Origin: Flavobacteriaceae bacterium CP2B
Lineage (GTDB): Bacteria; Bacteroidota; Bacteroidia; Flavobacteriales; Flavobacteriaceae
Reading direction: 5' to 3'
NCBI GenBank assembly: GCA_001683825.1
Contig: LXTR01000048.1
Coordinates: 1-64,000 of the forward strand
Length of the DNA stretch: 64,000 nucleotides
Part shown: positions 16,785 through 25,905 of the stretch, piece by piece
How positions within the stretch are numbered: position 1 is the stretch's first letter
Layout: every line of letters starts with the position of its first letter
The notes under the pieces: model-generated
The model's database searches: none
What the model saw: only the letters and a program-made list of their open reading frames with translations
Told to the model about the DNA's origin: nothing
Position numbers and translations under genes: made by a program

Positions 16785-18107
16785 TCAGCCCGCACCATAG
16801 GTATGGGCGGCACGGTACCCATAGAGGGCGACCACCAGAAAACACAGCAGGGGCAGCACAAAGGAGAAATTTACCTCCGGGACGCCCAGCAGCCGTACAT
16901 CGGCATAACCTGTGCCCCCGATATCCAGGATCCCGCCCTGCAAAATAGGCATAAATGCCCCGCCCACGATGGCCATGACCAAAAAGGCCGAGGCCGGTTT
17001 GGCATCATCGCCCAGCCCGGTAAGCGCGATCCCGTAAATGGTGGGGAACATGAGCGACATGCAGAATGAGATCGCAACCAGGCTGTAGAGGCCCCACATC
17101 CCTTCGACAAAAATGGCCCCCAGGGTACACAGCATGGCCCCCAGCGCCAGTATCATCAGCAGTTTTCCCGCATTGACGAACTTTAAAAAATAGGTAAACA
17201 AAAAGCGCCCCCCCAGGAAGACCCCCAGGGCCACATAGGCGTAGTTGACCGCCTCCCGGTTATCGATCCCCAGGTTCTCGGCATACTGGTAGATATAGGT
17301 CCAGCACATGATCTGCGCGCCCACATAAAAGAGCTGGGCGATGACACCTCCCACAAACCGCTCCTTTTTAAATATCCGCCGGATGGCCGCCGCCATGCCA
17401 CCACCTTTTTCCGCATCCATTTTTTCGGGCATTCGGACCAGGCTGATCAGCAGCAGCATCAAAAGCACAAAAAGCCCCAGCCCCACGTAGGGGTTCCGGA
17501 TCACCATCAGGTCCGAGCTCTTCACAGCGGCCTTGGCGGCCCCCGTCAGGGTTTCATAGACGCTGTTCCCGTGGCCATCCACGTCATCAGACTGCAGGGC
17601 GCCCAGGATAAAGGTCTGGGCCACAAAAAGCCCGGTAAGGGCCCCCAGCGGGTTAAAGGCCTGGGCCAGGTTGAGGCGGCGGGTAGCGGTTTCCTCGGCC
17701 CCCATCGCCATGATATATGGGTTGGCGGTCGTTTCCAGGAAGGCCAGCCCAAATGTGAGCACATACAGGGCCAGGAGGAAGAAAAAGTAGTTCTCCATGG
17801 CTGCCGCCGGGTAGAAAAGCAGGGCGCCCGCGGCATACAGCACCAGGCCCACCTTGATCCCCAGCTTGTAGGTAAACCGTTTTACGAGGTAGGCCGCCGG
17901 AAGGGCCATGGTGAAATACCCCCCGTAAAATGCGGCCTGTACCCAGGAGGCCTGGGTATTGTTGAGTTCCAGGATCTTCTTGAAAGCCGAAACCATGGGG
18001 TTGGTAATGTCGTTCGCAAAGCCCCAGAGCGCGAAGAGGGAGGTGATCAGGATAAAGGGGAGCAGCACATTGCGGCTCACCACAGGGGGTTGGTTGTGTT
18101 GTTTCAT
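16785..18107 (-). CDS. fucP: L-fucose:H+ symporter permease, MFS
   Basis: A 440-aa major facilitator with 12 hydrophobic segments. It opens with the FucP-type block ILITSLFALWGFANDITNPMVSAFKKIL, containing the Asn/Asp pair of the first helix known for sugar and proton binding in this family, and continues with QAAFYGGYFTMALPAAYLVKRFTYKLGI and an ETTANPYI motif in helix 4. An insert around residues 190-215 (GALQSDDVDGHGNSVYETL) resembles that of other Bacteroidota FucP proteins. It imports L-fucose across the inner membrane with protons. It lies between the fucose dehydrogenase and mutarotase genes on the same strand, consistent with one catabolic operon. Confidence 0.9.
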   Translation of the reverse strand: MKQHNQPPVVSRNVLLPFILITSLFALWGFANDITNPMVSAFKKILELNNTQASWVQAAFYGGYFTMALPAAYLVKRFTYKLGIKVGLVLYAAGALLFYPAAAMENYFFFLLALYVLTFGLAFLETTANPYIMAMGAEETATRRLNLAQAFNPLGALTGLFVAQTFILGALQSDDVDGHGNSVYETLTGAAKAAVKSSDLMVIRNPYVGLGLFVLLMLLLISLVRMPEKMDAEKGGGMAAAIRRIFKKERFVGGVIAQLFYVGAQIMCWTYIYQYAENLGIDNREAVNYAYVALGVFLGGRFLFTYFLKFVNAGKLLMILALGAMLCTLGAIFVEGMWGLYSLVAISFCMSLMFPTIYGIALTGLGDDAKPASAFLVMAIVGGAFMPILQGGILDIGGTGYADVRLLGVPEVNFSFVLPLLCFLVVALYGYRAAHTYGAG

Positions 18108-18117
18108 GCCAGTTTCA

Positions 18118-19198
<1,081 letters not shown>

Positions 19199-20026
19199 TT
19201 ACAAGGCATACCAGCGCCTGGCGTTGCCTCCCATGATCAACTGCCGCTCGGTGCCCGTAAGCGCCCCCGTATAGCTGTCCACGACCTGTTTTACCGATTC
19301 GTAGCTGCCCGCCAGCAGGCATACCGGCCAGTCTGACCCAAACAGGAGGCGGTCTGCCCCAAAGGCCTCAAGGACGGCATCCATAAAGGGGTACAAATCC
19401 TCCCGTTCCCAGCGGAAGCCGTCGGTTTCGGTGACCATGCCCGAGAGTTTGCAGGCTGTGTTGGGAAAAGCCGCCAGTGCTTGCATCTGTTTCTTCCACC
19501 AGGGGTCTACCCCCCGGGAGATGCGGGGTTTGGCGATATGGTCGATCACGAAGCGCTGGGCGGGAAATCGCCGCACCAATTCCACGGCTGCGGTGAGTTG
19601 TTTCGGATAGATCAGGATGTCGTAGGCAAGGCCCAGGCTTTCGAGGCGGGCGATGCCTGCCTGAAAATCGGGGCGGAGCATAAAACGGTCGTCCGCCTCG
19701 TCCTGTACAATATGCCGGATCCCTTTTAACAAGGGGTTCCCGACAAAGTATTCCAGGCGTTCGCCCACCCCCTGATCGAGCAGGTCGACCCACCCGACCA
19801 CACCTTTGATAAAGGGATGTTCCGCGGCGCATTGCAGCAGGAATTCCGTTTCGGCCTCCGACATATCGGCCTGCACGGCCACACAACCCGCTACCCCCTG
19901 CTCCTGCAATAGGGGTTCCAGGTGGGTGGGGAGGTAATCGCGCCGTAAGACCGCCATCGTATCGGTGATCCAGGAATGCCGTTTAGGGTCGTACTTCCAG
20001 AAATGTTGGTGGCTGTCTATCGTCAT
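19199..20026 (-). CDS. Amidohydrolase family, probable L-fucono-1,5-lactonase
   Basis: A 275-aa COG3618-type amidohydrolase. It starts with the metal-binding IDSHQHFW (His6 and His8 of the HxH pair), has a substrate/metal strand GIRHIVQDE, an FVIDHIAKP strand carrying the conserved His, and the terminal FGSDWPVCLLAGSY with the catalytic Asp. These enzymes open sugar lactones such as L-fuconolactone or L-rhamnonolactone, the second step of oxidative fucose breakdown. Its ATG overlaps the sulfatase stop by 4 bp (20023-20026), so the two are translationally coupled. Cytoplasmic, no signal peptide. Substrate is inferred from its neighbours. Confidence 0.85.
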   Translation of the reverse strand: MTIDSHQHFWKYDPKRHSWITDTMAVLRRDYLPTHLEPLLQEQGVAGCVAVQADMSEAETEFLLQCAAEHPFIKGVVGWVDLLDQGVGERLEYFVGNPLLKGIRHIVQDEADDRFMLRPDFQAGIARLESLGLAYDILIYPKQLTAAVELVRRFPAQRFVIDHIAKPRISRGVDPWWKKQMQALAAFPNTACKLSGMVTETDGFRWEREDLYPFMDAVLEAFGADRLLFGSDWPVCLLAGSYESVKQVVDSYTGALTGTERQLIMGGNARRWYAL

Positions 20027-21513
20027 GGTGCCTTAAAATAATCGGGGGCCGCAAGCCGTAAGGGGTCGCCCATGGCCTGTTGCAGTCCTGCCAGTTCGTC
20101 AAAAAGCGCCCTTACCCGTTTTGCCTGGGCCGGCGCGTTGGCAATATCGTGCAGTTCCAGCGGATCTGCCCTGAGGTCGTACAAAAGCAACTTTCCTATG
20201 CCCGGGTAAACAATCAATTTGTATCCGTCTTTTCGTATCATCCGCTGCAGTGTCCGCTCATAGCAGCCGTAGATAGCCGGGTAGTGGCTGTCGCCGCCCC
20301 CGTCTGCAGCCAGGGAAAGCAGGCTGTTAAACTCAACATACGTCGGTTTTGGGGCGCCCGCAAGCTCCAGGGCCGTGGCCATGGCATCCTGTATATAGAT
20401 ATCCGCTGCTACCTTCGTGCCTTTCCCCACCCCGGGCCCTGCCAGGACGAAAGGTACCCGCAAGCTGTGGTCATACATGTTCTGCTTGCCCAGAAGGCCG
20501 TGTTCCCCAATGGCCAGCCCGTGGTCCGAGGTCAGGAATATATAGGTATTTTCCAGGAGCTTATGTTCGTTCAGGCGCTGTATGATAAGGCCGATCTGCG
20601 TGTCGAGGTGTGTGGTCAGCGCGTAGTATTCCTGCCGGTGTACCCGGACAGCGTATCCGGTCCTGGGAAAGGGCGCCAGGGCTTCATCCCTGAGGTCTGG
20701 CCCTGCCCCCATGTCCACGGCATAGGGGTATTCAGGGACAAAACTTTCGGGGACCGCCAACTGTTCCGGGTCGTATTGCCTTACATAGGATTCCGGCGCT
20801 TGCCTCGGATCGTGGGGGGCGTTGAAAGCGATATACATAAAAAAAGGGGCTTCTTTGCCTGCCGCCGCATCGATAAAATCCACCGCGTTCTTGCGCACCC
20901 GCTCACTCCAGTGGGTCCCACCTTCCCAATAGCCCTTTAATTCTTTGTTCCAGGGCTGCCATAAGGTGTCGTTCACCCCCTGGGGGCGGTTGTACCCCAG
21001 GGCCGTATCGGCCGGCATCCCGGGCAGTACGTCCCTGACATGGTTAAAAAGTGCCTCCGGGGGCACCGGGATGTGCCATTTCCCGGTCATATAGGTCTCA
21101 TACCCCGCCTGTTCCATCAGTTTGGGCCAGGTCTCCCCGGTTTTTTCATTCTGGGCATAGCTTTTGGAAACCTCTTCGGCCCTCCAGATAGACCGGCCGC
21201 TGATCATCATGGCCCTGGAGGCCACGCAGATGGCCCCATTCCACCCCCCCATGTTGTAGGCGTGGGTAAAGGTGGTGCCCTTACGCACCAATTCATCCAT
21301 GGCCGGGGTTTTGATTTCGGTATTGCCCAGGGCGTGCAAGGCCCTGAAACTCTGGTCATCCGTGAAAAGAAAAACGATATTGGGCCGGGATGTGTCTCGT
21401 GTATCGGGTATTTGGCCGCGGTCGCCCCCCCTGCAACTCACCAGGGCCGCCAGCAGGCACCACAAGGCACTGCACATCCAGAACCACCGGGATATTATTG
21501 GGGTATTTTTCAA
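20023..21513 (-). CDS. Family S1 sulfatase, lipoprotein
   Basis: A 496-aa arylsulfatase-type enzyme. The signal peptide ends in LAALVSC (Cys27), predicting a lipoprotein. Catalytic features: NIVFLFTDDQSF with the calcium-binding aspartates, the C-x-A-S-R site CVASR at 96-100 whose Cys must be converted to formylglycine by a separate maturase, GKWHIP (about 145), APHDPRQ and FLTSDHGLAIGEHGLLGK with metal and substrate residues. With the fucose genes around it, removal of sulfate from fucoidan-derived oligosaccharides is likely, but S1 subfamily and linkage specificity cannot be told by eye. It precedes the lactonase and follows an SDR gene on the same strand. Confidence 0.9.
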   Translation of the reverse strand: MKNTPIISRWFWMCSALWCLLAALVSCRGGDRGQIPDTRDTSRPNIVFLFTDDQSFRALHALGNTEIKTPAMDELVRKGTTFTHAYNMGGWNGAICVASRAMMISGRSIWRAEEVSKSYAQNEKTGETWPKLMEQAGYETYMTGKWHIPVPPEALFNHVRDVLPGMPADTALGYNRPQGVNDTLWQPWNKELKGYWEGGTHWSERVRKNAVDFIDAAAGKEAPFFMYIAFNAPHDPRQAPESYVRQYDPEQLAVPESFVPEYPYAVDMGAGPDLRDEALAPFPRTGYAVRVHRQEYYALTTHLDTQIGLIIQRLNEHKLLENTYIFLTSDHGLAIGEHGLLGKQNMYDHSLRVPFVLAGPGVGKGTKVAADIYIQDAMATALELAGAPKPTYVEFNSLLSLAADGGGDSHYPAIYGCYERTLQRMIRKDGYKLIVYPGIGKLLLYDLRADPLELHDIANAPAQAKRVRALFDELAGLQQAMGDPLRLAAPDYFKAP

Positions 21514-21568
21514 ACCACAGCGCGTGTTTGATGCGCCCTCACCCCTGTCGCAATGCCGGGTCTGGCCT

Positions 21569-22354
21569 TCATCCGTTCAATTTTATAAACCCCCCGTCGA
21601 TGGGAAAATCCGTACCGGTCACAAACGAGGCTTCGTCCGAACAGAGGTAGCGTACCAGGTGGGCCACCTCATCGGGGGTGCCCATGCGCCCAATGGGTTG
21701 GGTTTTGGAAAGTTTTTCGAACATTTCGGCTTCCTTCCCGGGGTAGTTCCTGCTCAGGTAGCCGTCTACGAAAGGGGTATGGATGCGTGCGGGCGAAATA
21801 CTGTTGCAGCGTATGCCGTAGTCCAGGTAATCCTTGGCCAGGGAATAGGTCATGGTCAGTACGGCCCCTTTGGTCATGGAATAGGCAAAGCGTTCCGAAA
21901 TCCCGAGGGTGGCCGCTACGGAGGCCATGTTCAGGATGACCCCTCCCCGTTCCTTCATGGTGGCGATACAGGCTTTGCTACAGTGGAAAACCCCTTTGAT
22001 ATTGACTTCATAGAGCCTGTCCAGGTCCTGGGAACTGGTGGCCTCGATAGTACCTATATGGGCGATCCCCGCATTGTTGACCAGGATATCGATATAGCTG
22101 TTTTCCCGAATCCCGTTGATGCAGGCTTCCACCGCTGCCTGGTCGGCGACATCACAGGGGTGGGCTTCGATATGGCTGTCCTCCAGTTCGCCGGCCAGTT
22201 CCGTAGCCACGGCCTTGGCCACGCTGATATCGCGGTCAAGGATATGGACCCGGGCACCCGCCCCGGCCAGGACCCGGCAGATCGCCTTTCCGATCCCACT
22301 GCCGCCCCCGGTTACCAGGGCGGTCTTTCCGTTTAGTTGATAAGGCATAGACAT
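21569..22354 (-). CDS. SDR oxidoreductase, probable 2-keto-3-deoxy-L-fuconate dehydrogenase
   Basis: A 261-aa classical short-chain dehydrogenase with all key residues: TGGGSGIGKAI (about 15-25), NNAG (92-95), the catalytic Ser in NMASVAATLG, and a standard Y-S-M-T-K tetrad element. The C-terminal FVDGYLSRNYPGKEAEMFEKLSKTQPIGRMGTPDEVAHLVRYLCSDEASFVTGTDFPIDGG is typical of sugar-acid dehydrogenases. It is the second SDR of the cluster; in the oxidative fucose route one SDR acts on L-fucose and another on 2-keto-3-deoxy-L-fuconate, and this canonical one suits the latter. The order of substrates between the two SDRs is inference. It lies 55 bp upstream of the sulfatase. Confidence 0.8.
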   Translation of the reverse strand: MSMPYQLNGKTALVTGGGSGIGKAICRVLAGAGARVHILDRDISVAKAVATELAGELEDSHIEAHPCDVADQAAVEACINGIRENSYIDILVNNAGIAHIGTIEATSSQDLDRLYEVNIKGVFHCSKACIATMKERGGVILNMASVAATLGISERFAYSMTKGAVLTMTYSLAKDYLDYGIRCNSISPARIHTPFVDGYLSRNYPGKEAEMFEKLSKTQPIGRMGTPDEVAHLVRYLCSDEASFVTGTDFPIDGGFIKLNG

Positions 22355-22452
22355 ATTGGTATTTTTATTCGCTTTCGTATTCAGGGAGCCCCATCGGATA
22401 GGGCATATCCCCCCGCTAATTCATCAAGTCCTGCTTTTGGGCTGCCCCCCCA

Positions 22453-23856
22453 TCAGTGGGGTTCGCCGGTGAGCGGGTAGGTACCCTGCAGCATCCGGAC
22501 GACATTCATCAGGGCGCGTGCATTGTGGTAACTGGTTTTCCAGATATTGGCCTTGGCATGGGTAGCCGCCATGGGATTGGTATCCAGGCCTTCATGGTAC
22601 CACCCCCCGTTTTTATGGTCGATCATATACTGGTCGATATATTTCCATTGCTCGGTGAAATGCCGGTAATACCGTTCCTCTTCGGGGAAAAGGCGGGCCA
22701 TCAGCAAGAGGGCGTTGAGGCCCTCGGCCTGGGACCACCATACCTTGGCATCGCTTTTTATGGCGCATACTTCTGACCCCCGGTAGTAGTACCCCCCGTC
22801 ATAAAAGCCCCCAAGCCGGGCATCCCACCCATTGTCCAGGGCATGGTCTACCATTTTTTTGGCCTTTCGCAGGGTGGTGCTGTCATTTTCGCGCCCCAGC
22901 ACATGGGCGGTTTCCAGCATCAGGAAAGCCGTTTCCACATCATGCCCGAAAGACACGTGGTCCAGGTAGAAATTGGCCGTCCGGTACGATTCGGTAGAAT
23001 CCCGGAAGGAAACCGGCGTCCAGTCGCGCTCCAGGTGCAGGCTAAGGTAGCCCTTGTCGGTGGTGATGGTATCCCGTACCAGCAGCAGCATTTCCTCCAG
23101 GCGTTCCTTCAGCAGCGGGTCGGGCCACACTTCGTACAGGGCTGTGAAGGCCTCCATCAGGTGGATGGACGAATTCTGGTCTTTCCATTTCCGCCGGTTG
23201 AAATTTTCATAACCCTCCGTATTTTCTTCCACCTCCAGCAGCCAGGAGCCGTCCTGTTTCAAAACGTCAAAATACCCGCCGTATTCCGGATCGTGGGAGT
23301 GTCCTTCGAGCCAGTGGAAGGTTTTTTTGGCCAGATCCAGGGCGGCTTTATCCCCGGACACCCTGTAGTAGGCCGCCAGCCCGTAAATGGCGAAGGCATT
23401 CCCATAGGCGCTTTTGGTTTTTGACATCAGCCGGAGGGAATCCGCGTCGATCCCCTTTTGCAGGAAAAAGCCCCCATGCTGTTTATCCCACAGGTGGTCG
23501 CGGAGGAAATGGAAGCCATGCCGGGCCATATCGGTATAGGCCGGGTCTTTGTAAAATTCGGCCAGGGTAGCGGCAGACCAGACGTGCCGGGCCTGGGAGA
23601 CCACCATTTTGTTCTGGGGGCCCTCCGGCTGCCAGGCAAAGTTAAAATCAGACCAGTAGCCCCCATGCTCCCGGTCGATCACCCTTGGGTACCAAACGCG
23701 TACCAGGGTATCCAGGGAGGCGCCGATCGTTTTTTCAAAGGCCTGGTCTTGGCCTGTAGCCTTTTTTTTATCGGTATTGCAGGCAACAGATACCAGCAGC
23801 ATCAGGCAGGAGGCCAGTTTCAGTATCGCGTGCGAATGGAAATGAAGTTTCATCAA
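22453..23856 (-). CDS. AGE (N-acylglucosamine 2-epimerase) family protein, lipoprotein
   Basis: A 467-aa (alpha/alpha)6-barrel protein with a signal peptide ending LLVSVAC (Cys26), so exported and lipid-anchored, which is unusual for this mostly cytoplasmic family. Family features: YWSDFNFAW, SQARHVWSAATLAEF, the repeated helical motifs YGGYFDVL and LGGFYDGGYY, and the catalytic-site histidines in NFYLDHVSFGHDVETAFLMLE and ATHAKANIWKTSYHNARALM. Relatives epimerise GlcNAc, mannose, glucose or cellobiose at C2. It is first in the minus-strand fucose cluster, 98 bp upstream of the SDR gene, and divergent from the exonuclease/GIY-YIG gene. A periplasmic sugar epimerase feeding the pathway is plausible; the substrate is unknown. 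Confidence 0.85.
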   Translation of the reverse strand: MMKLHFHSHAILKLASCLMLLVSVACNTDKKKATGQDQAFEKTIGASLDTLVRVWYPRVIDREHGGYWSDFNFAWQPEGPQNKMVVSQARHVWSAATLAEFYKDPAYTDMARHGFHFLRDHLWDKQHGGFFLQKGIDADSLRLMSKTKSAYGNAFAIYGLAAYYRVSGDKAALDLAKKTFHWLEGHSHDPEYGGYFDVLKQDGSWLLEVEENTEGYENFNRRKWKDQNSSIHLMEAFTALYEVWPDPLLKERLEEMLLLVRDTITTDKGYLSLHLERDWTPVSFRDSTESYRTANFYLDHVSFGHDVETAFLMLETAHVLGRENDSTTLRKAKKMVDHALDNGWDARLGGFYDGGYYYRGSEVCAIKSDAKVWWSQAEGLNALLLMARLFPEEERYYRHFTEQWKYIDQYMIDHKNGGWYHEGLDTNPMAATHAKANIWKTSYHNARALMNVVRMLQGTYPLTGEPH

Positions 23857-23997
23857 TTCTCCCTATTAACCCCTAAATCTATATATAATTTCCAAAATAC
23901 CTTCCATCCGCACCAAATTAAGGCCCCCATCTCCACTTGGGGCGGCCGCGGGAATGGAATATTCTTAGTAATTTCGGGGAGACAGCAGCCCAATCCA

Positions 23998-25386
23998 GTG
24001 AAACAGCCGTATTCGATTGTAGATATAGAGACCACGGGGAGTGGTATCAGGGGGAACCGGATTACCGAGATCGCCATTTTCCGCATGGAAAACGGGCAGG
24101 TTGCCGAAGAGTTCACCTCCCTGGTGAACCCGGGCTGTGAAATCCCCCATTATATTACGGCCCTAACCGGGATAGACACTGCCATGTTGCGCGATGCCCC
24201 CAGCCTAGGGGAGATCGCCCCGGAAATCATCCGCATCACCAGCGGCAGTATTTTTGTGGCCCATAGCGTGAATTTTGATTACCACGTGATCCGGAACGAG
24301 TTCCGGGATCTGGGGCTGGAATTCAACCGGAAGCGTTTGTGTACGGTGCGCCTGTCGCGGAGGATGTTCCCCGGGCTGCGCTCATACAGCCTCGGCAAGC
24401 TTTGTTCCTCCCTCGATATCCCGCTGACCGACCGGCACAGGGCACGGGGCGATGCCAGGGCCACCGTATCGCTTTTCCTTAAAATCCTCGGCAGCGAAGG
24501 GGCGGGCCCGGTCATAGCGCACTTTTTAAACGCGCGCTCCCAGGAGGCTACCCTGCCACCCGGCTTGCCCAGGGCGGTCTACGAACGGCTTCCTGCCGAG
24601 CCCGGGGTCTATTTTTTCAAAAACGCCCGGGGCGAGGCCATCTATGTGGGGAAGGCCAAGAACATCAAGAAGCGGGTATTGTCCCATTTTTATGACAAGG
24701 CCGACAAAGAGGTACAAATGTGCCGGGAAACCACCCATATAGATTTTGAACGTTCGGGCAGCGAGTTGCTGGCGTTGTTGATGGAATCGGCCGCCATCAA
24801 ACGCCTTTTCCCCTTGTACAACCGATCCCAAAAACGCAAGAACCCCGCCTATGCGATCTTCTCCTACGAGGACCGCAGGGGCATCAGGCACCTGGCCTTC
24901 AACAGGGCCAAAGGCGCGCCCTCGCCCCTGGCGCGTTTTTATACGATTACAGATTGCCGCCTCTTCCTGGAGCAATGGTGCAGGGATTATGGGCTCTGCC
25001 CCAAGTACTGCCATTTACAGGAACAGCCGGGGGCCTGCAACCATTTCAGGATAACCGGTTGCGGGGGCATTTGCAGGGGGGCCGAAAGTGTGGCGGAATA
25101 CAACCGTAAAGTAGCCGAGGCCATCGCGGCGATCCGCAGGGAGCACCGCCACCTGATCATCAGGGAAAAGGGGCGGGACGCCAATGAATCGGCGATCGTA
25201 CTGGTAAAAGACGGCAAGTACTGCGGCTACGGCTTTATTGAGAAAGACGCCCCCATCCCGGGGATTGAAGACGCGCTGGCCTTTATCAGGCCACAACAAA
25301 ATACCCTGGAAACAGAACGTTTGCTGGAATCGTACTGTATCCGGCACCCCGGGAATACGATACAACTGGGGGAAGCAGGCGTTTGA
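23998..25386 (+). CDS. DnaQ-like exonuclease fused to GIY-YIG (UvrC/Cho-like) nuclease
   Basis: A 462-aa fusion. I place the start at GTG 23998 because it directly precedes YSIVDIETTG, the first exonuclease motif (Asp9, Glu11); the frame is open upstream but that part is antisense to the epimerase gene. Residues 1-170 form a DEDDh 3'-5' exonuclease (ending DRHRARGDARATVSLF with the catalytic His and Asp). Residues about 195-275 are a GIY-YIG domain in the GVY/YVG form (PGVYFFKNARGEAIYVGKAKNIKKRV). A Cys cluster follows (CPKYCHLQ...CNHFRITGCGGIC), like that of UvrC and Cho. The fusion type is known in bacteria; it probably acts in DNA repair on bulky lesions. Confidence 0.85.
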   Translation: MKQPYSIVDIETTGSGIRGNRITEIAIFRMENGQVAEEFTSLVNPGCEIPHYITALTGIDTAMLRDAPSLGEIAPEIIRITSGSIFVAHSVNFDYHVIRNEFRDLGLEFNRKRLCTVRLSRRMFPGLRSYSLGKLCSSLDIPLTDRHRARGDARATVSLFLKILGSEGAGPVIAHFLNARSQEATLPPGLPRAVYERLPAEPGVYFFKNARGEAIYVGKAKNIKKRVLSHFYDKADKEVQMCRETTHIDFERSGSELLALLMESAAIKRLFPLYNRSQKRKNPAYAIFSYEDRRGIRHLAFNRAKGAPSPLARFYTITDCRLFLEQWCRDYGLCPKYCHLQEQPGACNHFRITGCGGICRGAESVAEYNRKVAEAIAAIRREHRHLIIREKGRDANESAIVLVKDGKYCGYGFIEKDAPIPGIEDALAFIRPQQNTLETERLLESYCIRHPGNTIQLGEAGV

Positions 25387-25433
25387 AAAGCGGGGAGGTA
25401 AGACGTTCAGGCCACGTCCGGGCAGGGGGGGGA

Positions 25434-25526
25434 TTACTTCATCTTCCGGTACATCTTGATAACAAAGAGCAACCACATCAGGAAAATGATGGCTACAAAA
25501 ATGGAATATGCCAACACGAAATCCAT
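25434..25526 (-). CDS. 30-aa single-helix membrane protein
   Basis: The frame reads MDFVLAYSIFVAIIFLMWLLFVIKMYRKMK: one transmembrane helix followed by a short basic tail, a classical positive-inside microprotein. Its ATG overlaps the stop of the upstream 60-aa gene as TAATG, a strong sign of translational coupling and so of real coding. No homologue family recognised. It may be a small subunit of a membrane complex formed with its 60-aa partner. Confidence 0.5.
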   Translation of the reverse strand: MDFVLAYSIFVAIIFLMWLLFVIKMYRKMK

Positions 25527-25708
25527 TAATCCCTATCTTTAAAATAAATCATAAATGCCAAAATAGTAGGAGGCCAAAACGCGAGAAACATCGCTTCCAT
25601 ATGTCTCCCGGATAAAAAAAGTACTTCGGAAACGACAATAGTCCCAAAAACCACCAGGAGTAAAATGCAACTCATTACCCCTATGCGCTCAATAAAATCC
25701 TTGATCAT
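25526..25708 (-). CDS. 60-aa two-helix membrane protein
   Basis: A small integral membrane protein with two hydrophobic segments (about residues 11-30 and 39-55) separated by a short loop SGRHMEA, starting MIKDFIERIGV and ending YFKDRD. It is co-transcribed with, and overlaps (TAATG), a 30-aa single-helix gene. A run of AT-rich DNA upstream (25709-25760) can hold the promoter. The pair resembles the very small accessory subunits encoded with transporters or respiratory complexes in Flavobacteriia, but no large partner gene lies next to it here. Unknown function. Confidence 0.55.
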   Translation of the reverse strand: MIKDFIERIGVMSCILLLVVFGTIVVSEVLFLSGRHMEAMFLAFWPPTILAFMIYFKDRD

Positions 25709-25905
25709 AGTGTGTCCTGATTCCTAAATTAAAGATAGTTAAATATTTGTTAATTCGCCAATATAATTCGCAGTCCTTTCCATAAAAAATGGAGCGAAAC
25801 GCACTGGCGCCTGCTCCAAATATAAGTTATTTTTAATAAGGCCTCCATGGTTGAAAATCCCGGCAGTACCGGCCTTTCCGTTATGATGCCGCTTATGCTG
25901 CCTGT

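Noticed and set aside
23458-23997. N-terminal extension of the exonuclease/GIY-YIG protein
   Set aside because: It is antisense to the epimerase gene and shows no domain; the exonuclease motif begins at the GTG start chosen.
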